Positions 34,040 through 42,208 of a stretch of DNA of 44,298 nt are shown piece after piece. Position numbers and translations under genes: made by a program. The notes below the pieces were generated by a model. The model saw only the letters and a list, made by a program, of their open reading frames with translations. It was not told the DNA's origin and did not search any database. Source of the DNA: Haloquadratum sp. Lineage in GTDB: Archaea; Halobacteriota; Halobacteria; Halobacteriales; Haloferacaceae. Numbering within the stretch: position 1 is the stretch's first letter; each line of letters begins with the position of its first letter. Where the stretch lies: assembly GCA_028275165.1 (NCBI GenBank), contig JAQCNF010000109.1:1-44298 (forward strand), written 5' to 3'.

Positions 34040-34058
34040 CGCACTGGAATATATATAT

Positions 34059-34406
34059 ATGACATTCCAGCCAGAGTCTGATCTGGATGATGAAGAGGTC
34101 AAATCCAACGTTAAGACGGTCATCGAGGAAAACGATATTGTCTTGTTCATGAAAGGCAATCGGTTGATGCCACAGTGTGGGTACTCACAGCGGGCAGTCA
34201 ATCTGTTGTCTCAATATGTGGATGAGTTCGAAGTTGTTGATGTGCTGCCAGCACTTGATGCATATCGAGAGGCACTTGACGAGCATAGTGGGTGGGAAAC
34301 CATTCCACAGACGTTCGTTGACGGGGAGTTCATTGGTGGTAGTGATATTTTGGCTGAGATGGATGAACGTGGCGAGCTTCAAACGGCGTTGAGTGAGCAA
34401 AACTGA
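34059..34406 (+). CDS. Monothiol glutaredoxin family protein
   Basis: This 115-residue thioredoxin-fold protein has KGNRLMPQCGYSQRAV, where CGYS replaces the usual CGFS monothiol active site (Cys40). It also has IPQTFVDGEFIGGSDIL, the cis-Pro loop and glutathione/Fe-S site. Monothiol glutaredoxins carry [2Fe-2S] clusters and assist iron-sulfur delivery; haloarchaea use gamma-glutamylcysteine instead of glutathione, so the thiol ligand may differ. The gene appears to stand alone. Confidence 0.9.
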   Translation: MTFQPESDLDDEEVKSNVKTVIEENDIVLFMKGNRLMPQCGYSQRAVNLLSQYVDEFEVVDVLPALDAYREALDEHSGWETIPQTFVDGEFIGGSDILAEMDERGELQTALSEQN

Positions 34407-34511
34407 CGAAACTGCTGAAAGAGTAGGTCATATAAGCACGGGTATCTTAGCTTCCATTAGACACTGTCGGCTCGCTTGTTAATCTCACATGAATTCCCAT
34501 CAACAATAATT

Positions 34512-35081
34512 ATGTCAGGCCGCGTATTTCGATTACATTCAACGTTAGAATTGCCACTTGAAGATGTTGAAGCGTACATTGACAATGATCCCGACCTGCC
34601 CGTCAAAGTCGAGAAAATCGACTTAACGCGCCGGAACAATACACTTATTCTGAAGGCAGTTGCGGCAGAGGATAATTTTAGTAAATACACACCCACTGCA
34701 CAGCTCAAAGCGAGCGTTACCGAAAACCGAGTATATGAGGAAGAACCGCCGCGCGGAGGGAACCCAAGGTGGACAGATGACGACGAAGAAGAGATTCCCT
34801 CTGAACTCGTTGAGTTTGCATGTTTCAAGGGCGACCGTGAAACAGTGCTACAGAATTCAGCCCTTCAGTATCCGATGTTTAAGATCTTCCGCAGCATTGC
34901 ATTGATGGCTGAAAAAGGAACACTGACCGCGATCACCGAATCAAACGGTGAGCTAACTGCACATCGAATCGTTGAGGGTGAAGAACGACCAGCATCAATT
35001 GAGGTCGTTGAGAATCCATCGCAGAATGAAGGTGGATCTAACGGCGTCAATTGGCGTGATAATAAGTTCATCTCTGATTAA
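34512..35081 (+). CDS. Conserved haloarchaeal protein of unknown function (189 aa)
   Basis: From ATG 34512 the product begins SGRVFRLHSTLELPLEDVEAY and contains the conserved-looking RRNNTLILKAVA, KYTPTAQLKASVTENRVYEEEPP and IPSELVEFACFKGDRETVLQN segments. It ends in a polar tail. It resembles a protein found widely in haloarchaea with no assigned function. The frame opens at 34476, but the extra twelve residues look unconserved. There are no membrane helices or metal motifs. Confidence 0.7.
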   Translation: MSGRVFRLHSTLELPLEDVEAYIDNDPDLPVKVEKIDLTRRNNTLILKAVAAEDNFSKYTPTAQLKASVTENRVYEEEPPRGGNPRWTDDDEEEIPSELVEFACFKGDRETVLQNSALQYPMFKIFRSIALMAEKGTLTAITESNGELTAHRIVEGEERPASIEVVENPSQNEGGSNGVNWRDNKFISD

Positions 35082-35156
35082 CTCCCTGAGGACGTCGAAG
35101 ACGTGGACATAAACACATGGCCAAACGGCTATAATAGTCGCTGCTGACAACTCTAT

Positions 35157-36518
35157 ATGATTGAATGGTACGATGAGCCACCACCAGTGAGCGACGAATC
35201 ATGTGGATATAGCGAACACGGAATATCCCTGTGTAGGATTGCGCGTGAGGCGTGCGAGACAGGAGTCAGAGCTGCTCAACCCGAATCCGTTCTGAAGAGA
35301 GAGCTCACAATCGCTGATAATCAGCTTCAACTGGGGAATACCATCATCGATCTCGATGATTTCACACGGGTCGCAATCCTTGCCGTGGGAAACGCTGCTG
35401 GAACGATTGGAAGCACACTCACAACGATACTTGACGATATCGTGACCGAGGGAATAGTCATAACAGATAATCCGCGGGAAGTGCCTGAACTCACTGTCCA
35501 CGTTGGTACACATCCATTACCAAGCCATGAGAATATGACAGCGACTGCAGACCTCCTTGATTCAGCTGCTGAATACGGCGCGGAAACGCTCGTGATTGTT
35601 GGAATCTCTGGCGGCGGGAGCGCGCTCCTCACTGCACCGGCCTCAGAGATCTCATTAGAGGAACTCCGCGAGACGACTGAGGCACTATTGCGCAGCGGGG
35701 TGCCAATCAACGCACTCAATACAGTCCGAAAGCACCTCTCAGCCGTCAAAGGCGGACAGTTGGCGGAGTGTCTCGCTCCTGCCCGGACCGTTGGACTGTT
35801 ATTCAGCGACGTCGCCTCAGACGACCCAGCAGTAATCGCCAGTGGTCCACTCACTCCTGACGAAACGACATATCAAGACGCAATTGATGTATTGGCACGA
35901 TACGAGGTGTCCGTTTCAGAAAATGTTCGCTCATATCTCGAAGCAGGCGCCAGTGGCACGTATACCGAGACGCCTTCATCTGATGATCAGAGTTTTCGCT
36001 ATATCTCTCAGCAGGTGATCGCATCAAACCACACTGCACTCACAGCAGCCGCAGAGACATGCGCAGAGGCGGGATATGAGCCACTCATTCTCTCGTCTTC
36101 GATCAGAGGGGAAGCACGTGAAGTCGGGACCGTGCTTGCAAGTATCGCCGAGGAGTGTCGTGATCATAGTCACCCACTTGCACCGCCAGCAGCAATCCTT
36201 TCTGGAGGGGAAACGACCGTACATGTGCAAGGTGATGGACGTGGTGGTCCGAATCAAGAGCTAGCTGTTAGTGCTGGACTCGAGCTTCCCGAAAATGCCG
36301 TGCTTGCGAGCGTCGATACTGATGGCATCGATGGAGCGACCGATGCGGCCGGAGCTATCGTCTCAGCGTCGAGTTTGAGTAATCGAAAGAAAGCAGTGGA
36401 CGCACTGCAAAAAAATGATGTCTATGGATTGCTTAAATCCATCAATGCACTCGTTGGTGGTGGGGCAACAGGCACAAATGTGAATGACCTTCGGGTGTTA
36501 CTTATTTCGGATTCTTGA
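35157..36518 (+). CDS. Glycerate 2-kinase (MOFRL / DUF4147 family)
   Basis: A 453-residue kinase that phosphorylates D-glycerate to 2-phosphoglycerate. The N-terminal domain has VGNAAGTIG (equivalent to the GKAA site), THPLPSHEN, GISGGGSALLTAP and the NTVRKHLSAVKGGQL block with catalytic lysines. The C-terminal MOFRL domain has SGGETTVHVQGDGRGGPNQELAV and ASVDTDGIDGATDAAGAIV. The usual N-terminal GKA is GNA here. CTATAATAG at 35129-35137 is a box A candidate at leaderless spacing. The neighbouring gfcR acts on carbon metabolism, but shared regulation is only an inference. Confidence 0.9.
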   Translation: MIEWYDEPPPVSDESCGYSEHGISLCRIAREACETGVRAAQPESVLKRELTIADNQLQLGNTIIDLDDFTRVAILAVGNAAGTIGSTLTTILDDIVTEGIVITDNPREVPELTVHVGTHPLPSHENMTATADLLDSAAEYGAETLVIVGISGGGSALLTAPASEISLEELRETTEALLRSGVPINALNTVRKHLSAVKGGQLAECLAPARTVGLLFSDVASDDPAVIASGPLTPDETTYQDAIDVLARYEVSVSENVRSYLEAGASGTYTETPSSDDQSFRYISQQVIASNHTALTAAAETCAEAGYEPLILSSSIRGEAREVGTVLASIAEECRDHSHPLAPPAAILSGGETTVHVQGDGRGGPNQELAVSAGLELPENAVLASVDTDGIDGATDAAGAIVSASSLSNRKKAVDALQKNDVYGLLKSINALVGGGATGTNVNDLRVLLISDS

Positions 36519-36704
36519 TTGACTGCACGATTGTGATTTCGTTTTCGTAGACTATCTCAGGGCGCCTGCCTTTGATTATTCATTGTCGGCTTCTCCGGTC
36601 ACTCAGACATGAGGCTCAAGCTGCCGATGTTCGCCGGAGAGAGTATGGTATCGTGTATCAACAATGTGGAGGTATCAACTCAATTGCTTCTGTGGTCAGA
36701 AGGG

Positions 36705-36713
36705 TTTTATTTA
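36705..36713 (+). promoter_or_regulatory. Candidate box A for the PAPS-reductase-like gene
   Basis: TTTTATTTA is centred about 29 nt upstream of ATG 36738. It argues against the longer frame beginning at 36609. Confidence 0.45.
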
Positions 36714-36737
36714 TTCTTGGAGTTAACCACTATTTGT

Positions 36738-37709
36738 ATGCCGGAAGGCTTTCATAAAACCTTAGATGTCGATTACACCGATGGCGAAGGCGAGTCGCCG
36801 GCGGCGTATCCACGTCTTGAGGATAAGATCGAAAAGGCAATTGCGGTCACAAAGGAGGGTCTAGAGACGTATGACAATCCAGTTGTCATGTGGACTGGTG
36901 GAAAGGATTCGACCTTGACACTGTATTTCATACAGGAAGTCGCCCGTAACTACGATCTTGAGACACCGCCGACGGTGTTTATCGACCACTATCAGCACTT
37001 CGATGAGATTCACGACTTCGTGGATCGGTGGGCTGACCGGTGGGATCTTGACGTGATCTATGCGCGAAATGAAGATGTGGGTAGTTACGTCGATACACAT
37101 GGATTAAATCCTGGTGACGAGATTCCAGTCGCAGAGCTTTCAGAGCATAATCAACACCACATCCGAGATCTGTTAGAATACGAAGAAGAGACATTCCCGT
37201 TCCTGTTGGATACCTACGTTGGTAACCATCTTCTGAAAACAGTCGCACTCAATGAGACACTTGAAGCACGTGACGTCGATGGGGTAATATCGGGCGTCCG
37301 ATGGGACGAACAAGAAGCACGTGCAGAAGAGACGTTCTTCTCACCCCGCCACGATCCTGACATTTATCCACCTCACGATCGCGTCCAGCCAATTCTGCAA
37401 TTTGATGAACGGGCTGTCTGGGATACCTTTTGGAACTTCGTCGTTCCAGATAGCGTTGAAGCATATCCTGATGAGGGCTATGTTCCGACAGGCGCTGATG
37501 ACCTTCCAACAGGCGTTGACATTGATGATATTCCCGTATCGCCAAAATACTTCGCTGGTTTTCGATCACTTGGGAGCGAGGTATCGACTGAAAAGACGAC
37601 TGCAGATCCAGCCTGGTTACAAGATGTTGAAAACACTGTCGAACGGGAAGGACGCGCACAGGATAAAGAGGACCTGATGGAACGGTTACGCGACCTGGGT
37701 TACATGTAA
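36738..37709 (+). CDS. PAPS reductase family PP-loop ATPase-like protein
   Basis: About 323 residues from ATG 36738. The PP-loop is VVMWTGGKDSTLTLYF near residues 48-64, and a later GVISGVRWDEQEARAEE corresponds to the conserved region of the PAPS-reductase/CysD-like family. RVQPILQFDERAVWDTFW matches the sulfotransferase-type end. It lacks an obvious C-terminal ECGLH motif of assimilatory PAPS reductase, so sulfate reduction is unproven. Haloarchaeal members are usually annotated simply as phosphoadenosine phosphosulfate reductase family. A second PP-loop gene follows within 110 nt. Confidence 0.8.
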   Translation: MPEGFHKTLDVDYTDGEGESPAAYPRLEDKIEKAIAVTKEGLETYDNPVVMWTGGKDSTLTLYFIQEVARNYDLETPPTVFIDHYQHFDEIHDFVDRWADRWDLDVIYARNEDVGSYVDTHGLNPGDEIPVAELSEHNQHHIRDLLEYEEETFPFLLDTYVGNHLLKTVALNETLEARDVDGVISGVRWDEQEARAEETFFSPRHDPDIYPPHDRVQPILQFDERAVWDTFWNFVVPDSVEAYPDEGYVPTGADDLPTGVDIDDIPVSPKYFAGFRSLGSEVSTEKTTADPAWLQDVENTVEREGRAQDKEDLMERLRDLGYM

Positions 37710-37787
37710 CGCCATGTCATGTTATCTAATATAATTTAGTCTGGTGTGTTCACCTGTCCACCAGTGGCAGGAATCAATGAGAGTATC

Positions 37788-37795
37788 TTTATTGA
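37788..37795 (+). promoter_or_regulatory. Candidate box A for dph6
   Basis: TTTATTGA is centred about 23-24 nt upstream of ATG 37815, supporting that start over the longer frame from 37746. Confidence 0.5.
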
Positions 37796-37814
37796 CACCG
37801 TTAAGCAACTAACA

Positions 37815-38534
37815 ATGAGCGCTGAATCGTGGGTGAGTCTCTTTTCTGGCGGAAAAGATTCCTCATGGGCATTGTATCAGGCCTTAGAACAAGGACTCGC
37901 TGTTTCTCATCTCCTGACAGTGCACCCATCTCAAGAGTCGTACATGTATCACGTCCCGGAAACACGCCTCGCCCCCGTTGCAGCGAGCAGTATCGGTATC
38001 GACATACATGAGGTCACAGCACCGAATCTCAATGCACCGAATGCCAGCGATGCAACCACACAAGGTGACGCAGAAATTGAGCCGCTGGAAGTAGCACTCA
38101 CGGAGTTAGCTGAGGAGACCACGATAACGGGTGTCACCGCTGGCGCAATCGAGAGTGCTTATCAGACTGATCGGATTCGAGACATGTGCGACAGATTGGG
38201 ACTCAAGCTGTTTGCCCCGCTATGGCAGGAGTCACCAGATGCAGTGGCCTCAGCGATGGTAGAGGCTGGTTTCGAAATCACAATAATTCAAGTCGCGGCC
38301 GCAGGACTCGATCGAAGCTGGCTCGGCCGGACGCTCGATACAGATGCACTCACAGAGCTACGAGACCTTCGCGAGGAGTATGGCGTGCATCTACTGGGTG
38401 AAGGTGGTGAATTTGAAACGTTTGTTACGGATGCCCCGCACTATTCCAGAAAGATTGAGTTGACATACGATACTCATTGGGAGGGGTCGCGCGGCCGAAT
38501 TCACGTTGAGGAAGCAACACTCGTTGAGGTGTAG
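37815..38534 (+). CDS. dph6: Diphthine-ammonia ligase (Dph6 family)
   Basis: A 239-residue PP-loop ATPase. It opens with SWVSLFSGGKDSSWALYQAL, then HLLTVHPSQESYMYHVPE. The GVTAGAIESAYQTDRIRDMCDRLGLKLFAPLW segment and the conserved LLGEGGEFETFVTDAP motif are diagnostic of Dph6. The enzyme amidates diphthine on elongation factor 2, the last step of diphthamide synthesis in archaea and eukaryotes. The shorter start fits both the box A spacing and the family N-terminus. Confidence 0.93.
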   Translation: MSAESWVSLFSGGKDSSWALYQALEQGLAVSHLLTVHPSQESYMYHVPETRLAPVAASSIGIDIHEVTAPNLNAPNASDATTQGDAEIEPLEVALTELAEETTITGVTAGAIESAYQTDRIRDMCDRLGLKLFAPLWQESPDAVASAMVEAGFEITIIQVAAAGLDRSWLGRTLDTDALTELRDLREEYGVHLLGEGGEFETFVTDAPHYSRKIELTYDTHWEGSRGRIHVEEATLVEV

Positions 38535-38637
38535 TATTCGAGCGGATTGCCGATTTGGGCTCGTACTGAGTGCTGTTCATGATGATGAAAAAAAGCTACC
38601 GCGATAGGATTCAAACACGTAGCGAGGCGGATTCTCG

Positions 38638-38914
38638 GTGCCACTATGCGCGGGGCAGTTGACCACGACATACGACAAGACAGTGGCCTGGATGTTAGCC
38701 GGTTTATTGACTGGTCTCGCCGGTGGCGTCTGGAGTTTTGATAATACACTTGTCGATCCAGTGAGCACATATGATACCGCTTGGAATATTGAAATTACTG
38801 CAATGGCATTGCTGGGTGGGTACAGAATAGCATTGAGATCTGTCCTCGGTGCATTTATTTCACACTGTGATTGTCGTCGTCGACACGTTCGCTGCTGGGT
38901 GGCAACTCGTATGA
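38638..38914 (+). pseudogene. Remnant of a LivM/UrtC-type ABC permease
   Basis: The frame from 38638 contains TTYDKTVAWMLAGLLTGLAGG, then DTAWNIEITAMALLGGY and VLGAFI. These are the conserved helices of branched-chain amino acid or urea ABC permeases. After VLGAFI the frame shifts: the continuation VIVVVDTFAAGWQL is read in another frame and stops at 38912-38914. The glycine-rich loop between ALLGG and VLGAF is also altered. The N-terminal two-thirds and all partner genes are missing. It lies directly before tRNA-Thr, so integration-linked turnover at the tRNA is possible. Confidence 0.7.
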
Positions 38915-38964
38915 CAATTGCACTCATACGATATCGGTTCGGAATTCTTATGCCGTCTTTGAGC

Positions 38965-38973
38965 TAATTATAT
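38965..38973 (+). promoter_or_regulatory. Candidate box A for tRNA-Thr
   Basis: TAATTATAT lies about 23 nt before the tRNA 5' end. Confidence 0.35.
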
Positions 38974-38991
38974 GTAGAAGACGTTTGTCAT

Positions 38992-39064
38992 GCCGGTGTA
39001 GCTCAGCTGGAAGAGCGATTCCTTCGTAAGGAATAGGCCGAGGGTTCAAATCCCTCCACCGGCT
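38992..39064 (+). tRNA. tRNA-Thr (anticodon CGU)
   Basis: A full 73-nt cloverleaf. The acceptor stem GCCGGTG pairs with CACCGGC, followed by discriminator T; CCA is not encoded. The D arm has GCTC/GAGC. The anticodon stem ATTCC/GGAAT encloses loop TTCGTAA, giving anticodon CGU, which reads ACG. The T arm is GAGGG, TTCAAAT, CCCTC. No intron is visible. Upstream lies the broken permease gene. Confidence 0.97.
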
Positions 39065-39455
39065 TCGTCTCGGCTACCCCGATAAGCACAATCGGCTCGA
39101 AGGAGGTCAGAATCGAGCCACCTTCTTGAAGCTCTCTCATTCAAGACGGCGTTCCACTCCACTCTCTCAAACGTCCTGTTCGGTCGTCGATATGTCGCCA
39201 CTCCGGGGCGATTTCAGGACATGAAGTACAGCAATTGAGATGGTTTTCACCTGAGTATGGAAGAATGGCCTCCTCTTGCTGTTTCGTCGGTGCTATTTGC
39301 TTGCCGATCGAGACATATCTGAGTCACCCCCCTTGATGGGCCCTACGAGCCAGCCAGAGTATCCCAATCAATGATGATTCCGCTATTGTTTGAGAGTGAG
39401 TCTGGACCTCGTGACATATCAATAGCTGATCAGATATACACTGATTATTGGATTT
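39065..39455. other. No supportable gene
   Basis: About 390 nt after tRNA-Thr, up to the left end of an IS-derived element. Only short broken frames are present. Confidence 0.5.
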
Positions 39456-39798
39456 GCAGGGCGAGAAAACCCACGAATTTCGTCGTGGATTCGCCCGTGC
39501 TCAGTTTCACTGTCCAGTGAAGGTTCAGATCTGCCGCTGTCGTCTCGGTGGATGTGAGGCGGAAACTTGGCAGTTGGATTGGTTTGGTTTGGTGTTTGCC
39601 ACGGCCTCCAGCCGAAATCAAAAAGTGAGCCGACCTGAAACAATTAGGCAACTCCGACTCCCTGCTGAATTGTTCGGCGAATCGGAATCTCACGTGGCAC
39701 TACCTGTCGCTGTCGGAGCACAAACCTTCCCAACCATCCGAATTGACAGGAGTCACAGACTCGGGAAGCCCACGACTTGACTCGCGGGAGGATGTCAC
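39456..39798 (+). mobile_element. Non-autonomous IS200/IS605-type element (MITE-like), about 343 nt
   Basis: The left end has GCAGGGCGAGAA (39456-39467), identical to the left end of the tnpA/tnpB element (44102-44113 reversed), then a CCACGA/TCGTGG hairpin. The right end has GGAAGCCCACGAC, a stem-loop, and AGGATGTCAC ending at 39798, nearly identical to the solitary end at 22371-22410. An open frame of 110 codons crosses it and ends in SHRLGKPTT at the right end, but it encodes no transposase domain. It lies about 30 nt from the end of the PAS sensor gene. Confidence 0.72.
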
Positions 39799-39828
39799 GT
39801 GAACGCAACTTATCTTTCGATAAAAAGC

Positions 39829-41094
39829 CTACTGGGTTTCTCTAATGGCGGTAACCGCCTCATCCAGGTCGCTGGTCAGCTCTCGTGCCTTCCTAATCGG
39901 GAGGCGAACCGTGTTCCCACTGTGCTCAATTTGGACAGAACCGGTGTCGTCGTATTCCTCAGTAGCGCAATACTCAGAAAGATCGATCCGCGCTGATTCC
40001 ATGTCACCAGTCATAACGTCGCCCTGAGAATCAATCGCCAAGCGAATCAACTCATGCGCAAAATTAATTGCTTCTGTTGATTCTAACAAAAAGGCTAAAC
40101 TATCGTCTCGATTCCGTAAGAACACAGAGACAGCTTCGTCTCTCTGTCCGATCTCAATCTCTGTCTGTTCAGTTTCACATGAAGGTTCGAAAATATCTGA
40201 TGCTCGATGATCTGTTTGCTGCGACGGTTGACGGCTAGCCTCAGTAAAAACCGTCTGGATTGAGTCAGCACTGGTGTCCGAGAAGTCGCCAGTGCTGGGG
40301 TCTATGCCAGGCTGAAGAACGTCACTGCAAAGAGAGTCAATACACGCTTGGAGATTTTTTTGTAATTCATCTGTTGATACGTCAGATTGCGAGAGAGATT
40401 GAACGTTCTGTGATACTCCTATCCCAAGAGTCACCTCACCAGCATCATTTCGGACTGGCACGACAGTTGATCGATATCGTTCATTTCTGAACTCCTCTTC
40501 GTATGTGACTCGGTTACCGCTGAGAGCACTCCGATACGCGCTCGTGACTTTCTCAGCTATCGTATCAGGAAATACGTCGTGTGGAGTTGCATTCGTAAAC
40601 TCTTCATTCGATAGTCCCGCTGCTGAGAGTTCTTTCCCTCCCGCAAAAATGTATTCTAAATTTCTATTGAATAGGAATACGCCCCCTGGGAAATTTTCAA
40701 CGAGTGTCTCGTATTGAGATGTGAGTTGCTCGAGTTCCTGCTTGCGCTTTTCTCGCTGAGTGACGTCCCGAGTTGTACCGGCGATATACTTCACCTCCTC
40801 GTCGACCTCCACTGGGACAATTCTGGCTTCCCACCAGGTTGATGTCTCGTCAAGTTGCAGTTGCTCGGTGTATGTGAGCGGGTTTCGACGTTCGACACAC
40901 CTACGATATCTGCGCTCAAGCGCTGCTCCCTGCTGTTCGCCAAACAGACCGCGAGGCGTCTGTCCCCTGACGTTCTCGGCTGATATTCCGACAGTCCTCT
41001 CGTAGGCTGGATTCACCCGTGCGTATCTAAATTCATCGCCGACGGTGATCAGAAACAGTGGGTCCCTCGCGTGCTGGAATAGTGCCTCACTCAT
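39829..41094 (-). CDS. PAS-PAS sensor protein with uncharacterised C-terminal domain
   Basis: About 421 residues from ATG 41094. Two PAS domains are visible: the first at about 1-115 (PLFLITVGDEFRYARVNPAYERTVG through IAGTTRDVTQRE), the second at about 130-240 (FPGGVFLFNRNLEYIFAGG through LGIGVSQNVQ), joined by a short helical linker. The remaining 180 residues include a disordered Ser/Asp-rich stretch. They end in a compact domain (AVSVFLRNRDDSLAFLLESTE, then VQIEHSGNTVRLPIRKAREL). No histidine-kinase, GAF or bat-type HTH motif is seen, so the output mode is unknown. It is soluble and probably senses a small molecule or redox state. Confidence 0.78.
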   Translation of the reverse strand: MSEALFQHARDPLFLITVGDEFRYARVNPAYERTVGISAENVRGQTPRGLFGEQQGAALERRYRRCVERRNPLTYTEQLQLDETSTWWEARIVPVEVDEEVKYIAGTTRDVTQREKRKQELEQLTSQYETLVENFPGGVFLFNRNLEYIFAGGKELSAAGLSNEEFTNATPHDVFPDTIAEKVTSAYRSALSGNRVTYEEEFRNERYRSTVVPVRNDAGEVTLGIGVSQNVQSLSQSDVSTDELQKNLQACIDSLCSDVLQPGIDPSTGDFSDTSADSIQTVFTEASRQPSQQTDHRASDIFEPSCETEQTEIEIGQRDEAVSVFLRNRDDSLAFLLESTEAINFAHELIRLAIDSQGDVMTGDMESARIDLSEYCATEEYDDTGSVQIEHSGNTVRLPIRKARELTSDLDEAVTAIRETQ

Positions 41095-41749
41095 ACCGGC
41101 CAGTCGCATATGATGGTGTACTGTTCCAACATCATATAACTGTCATCCCCGAAGACCAAACTTCGGTTCATCGCTGGTGCCGTATGAGTGATGATCTGTG
41201 TGCCTGAGCAACGTTCTGTTATTCTCAACAATCGTTCAGCGCCGTTCAGCAGTCCTCTGGCTGCTCTCAAGATGAGATTAATGACCGGGGGGAATGCGGT
41301 GTCCATGCACAGACAAGTTACATTCATTCGAATCCCGATATGTTATGTATATGCCTCGAGAGAGGTTCTCCAAAGGGCTTCGTAGACCTGGTCACACACG
41401 GTTGGCATCCCAATCCACTCAACTCCATGCCAACCACCTTTTGATCGAGTATACATCTAAATACTCAGTTGTGTCGCGAGTTGGCTTGGTGATGACATAC
41501 CAACTGAGTTCAGTTCAATTCACATGCTGATACGCTGGTTCTGTTATTTGTAGACGAGAACGAACCTTCTCTGATGTTTCTGTCTAACAATTCCCGTGAT
41601 CGCGTGCAAATAAAAAGACACGCCTATGTCCTCGTGAGCCGCCTCGGAGTCAAGTGGTTCGAGACGCAGAGCATCTCATCATCAGGCTTACATTTTCGAT
41701 TTCCGAACGAAGCAGAGGCACTCAGCCTGCCCCGCCTGTGGAGACTCTT
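41095..41749. other. No supportable gene
   Basis: About 650 nt upstream of the PAS gene with only short, unrecognisable frames; it presumably carries the PAS gene promoter. Confidence 0.5.
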
Positions 41750-41971
41750 TCAGCCCTCCGAGCTTTCAGTTATCAGTAATACGATGCCCACTATGACGAG
41801 GGCGACCGCGGCAAATATATTTACATTAATCCCAGCATAGGTGCCTGGAAGTGGCCGAATAAACATCAGGATAATAGTAAGAATGAGTATCGCCCCCAAT
41901 GCCTGTACGACGACTCGATCTGGAGTCTCATCCTCACTGTCGTTACCATCACTATTTTCTGAATTACTCAT
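41750..41971 (-). CDS. Small two-helix membrane protein of unknown function (73 aa)
   Basis: From ATG 41971. The first 20 residues are very acidic and polar (NSENSDGNDSEDETPD). Two hydrophobic helices follow, VVVQALGAILILTIILMFI and NIFAAVALVIVGIVLLI, joined by a short RPLPGTYAGIN loop. No family was recognised. The frame opens at 42052, but the conserved-looking part starts here. Confidence 0.6.
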   Translation of the reverse strand: MSNSENSDGNDSEDETPDRVVVQALGAILILTIILMFIRPLPGTYAGINVNIFAAVALVIVGIVLLITESSEG

Positions 41972-42102
41972 CGCCTGTAAGTTTGAGTTGCTGATAAATA
42001 CACCCACAGCATCCGGTGAATATCGAAATTCGTCATACCAAAGTCTTCGCATTGATTCTGAAGATTACTCATACTTCGTGTTACCTTTCAGATCAGGCAT
42101 GC

Positions 42103-42208
42103 GTGAACACCCCCGACCACAAGGGTCGGGGCTTCTTCATGGTTCCCTCAGATTAACGCTCACACTCCCTGCAACCTCGACGCCTACCTGTTTAAAATCA
42201 GGGCCGTC
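42103..42208 (-). ncRNA. Possible TnpB guide RNA (omega/reRNA) scaffold at the right end
   Basis: In IS200/IS605 elements the right end downstream of, and overlapping the end of, tnpB is transcribed into a guide RNA. Here the region after the tnpB stop includes a conserved hairpin and ends in TGTTCAC. This is inferred from family knowledge only; no transcript evidence can be seen. Confidence 0.4.

Noticed and set aside
34457-34828. Serine-rich minus-strand frame
   Set aside because: Antisense shadow of the conserved haloarchaeal gene at 34512-35081.
39448-39780. 110-codon frame as a gene
   Set aside because: It lies almost wholly within a non-autonomous transposon remnant and ends in its right-end sequence.
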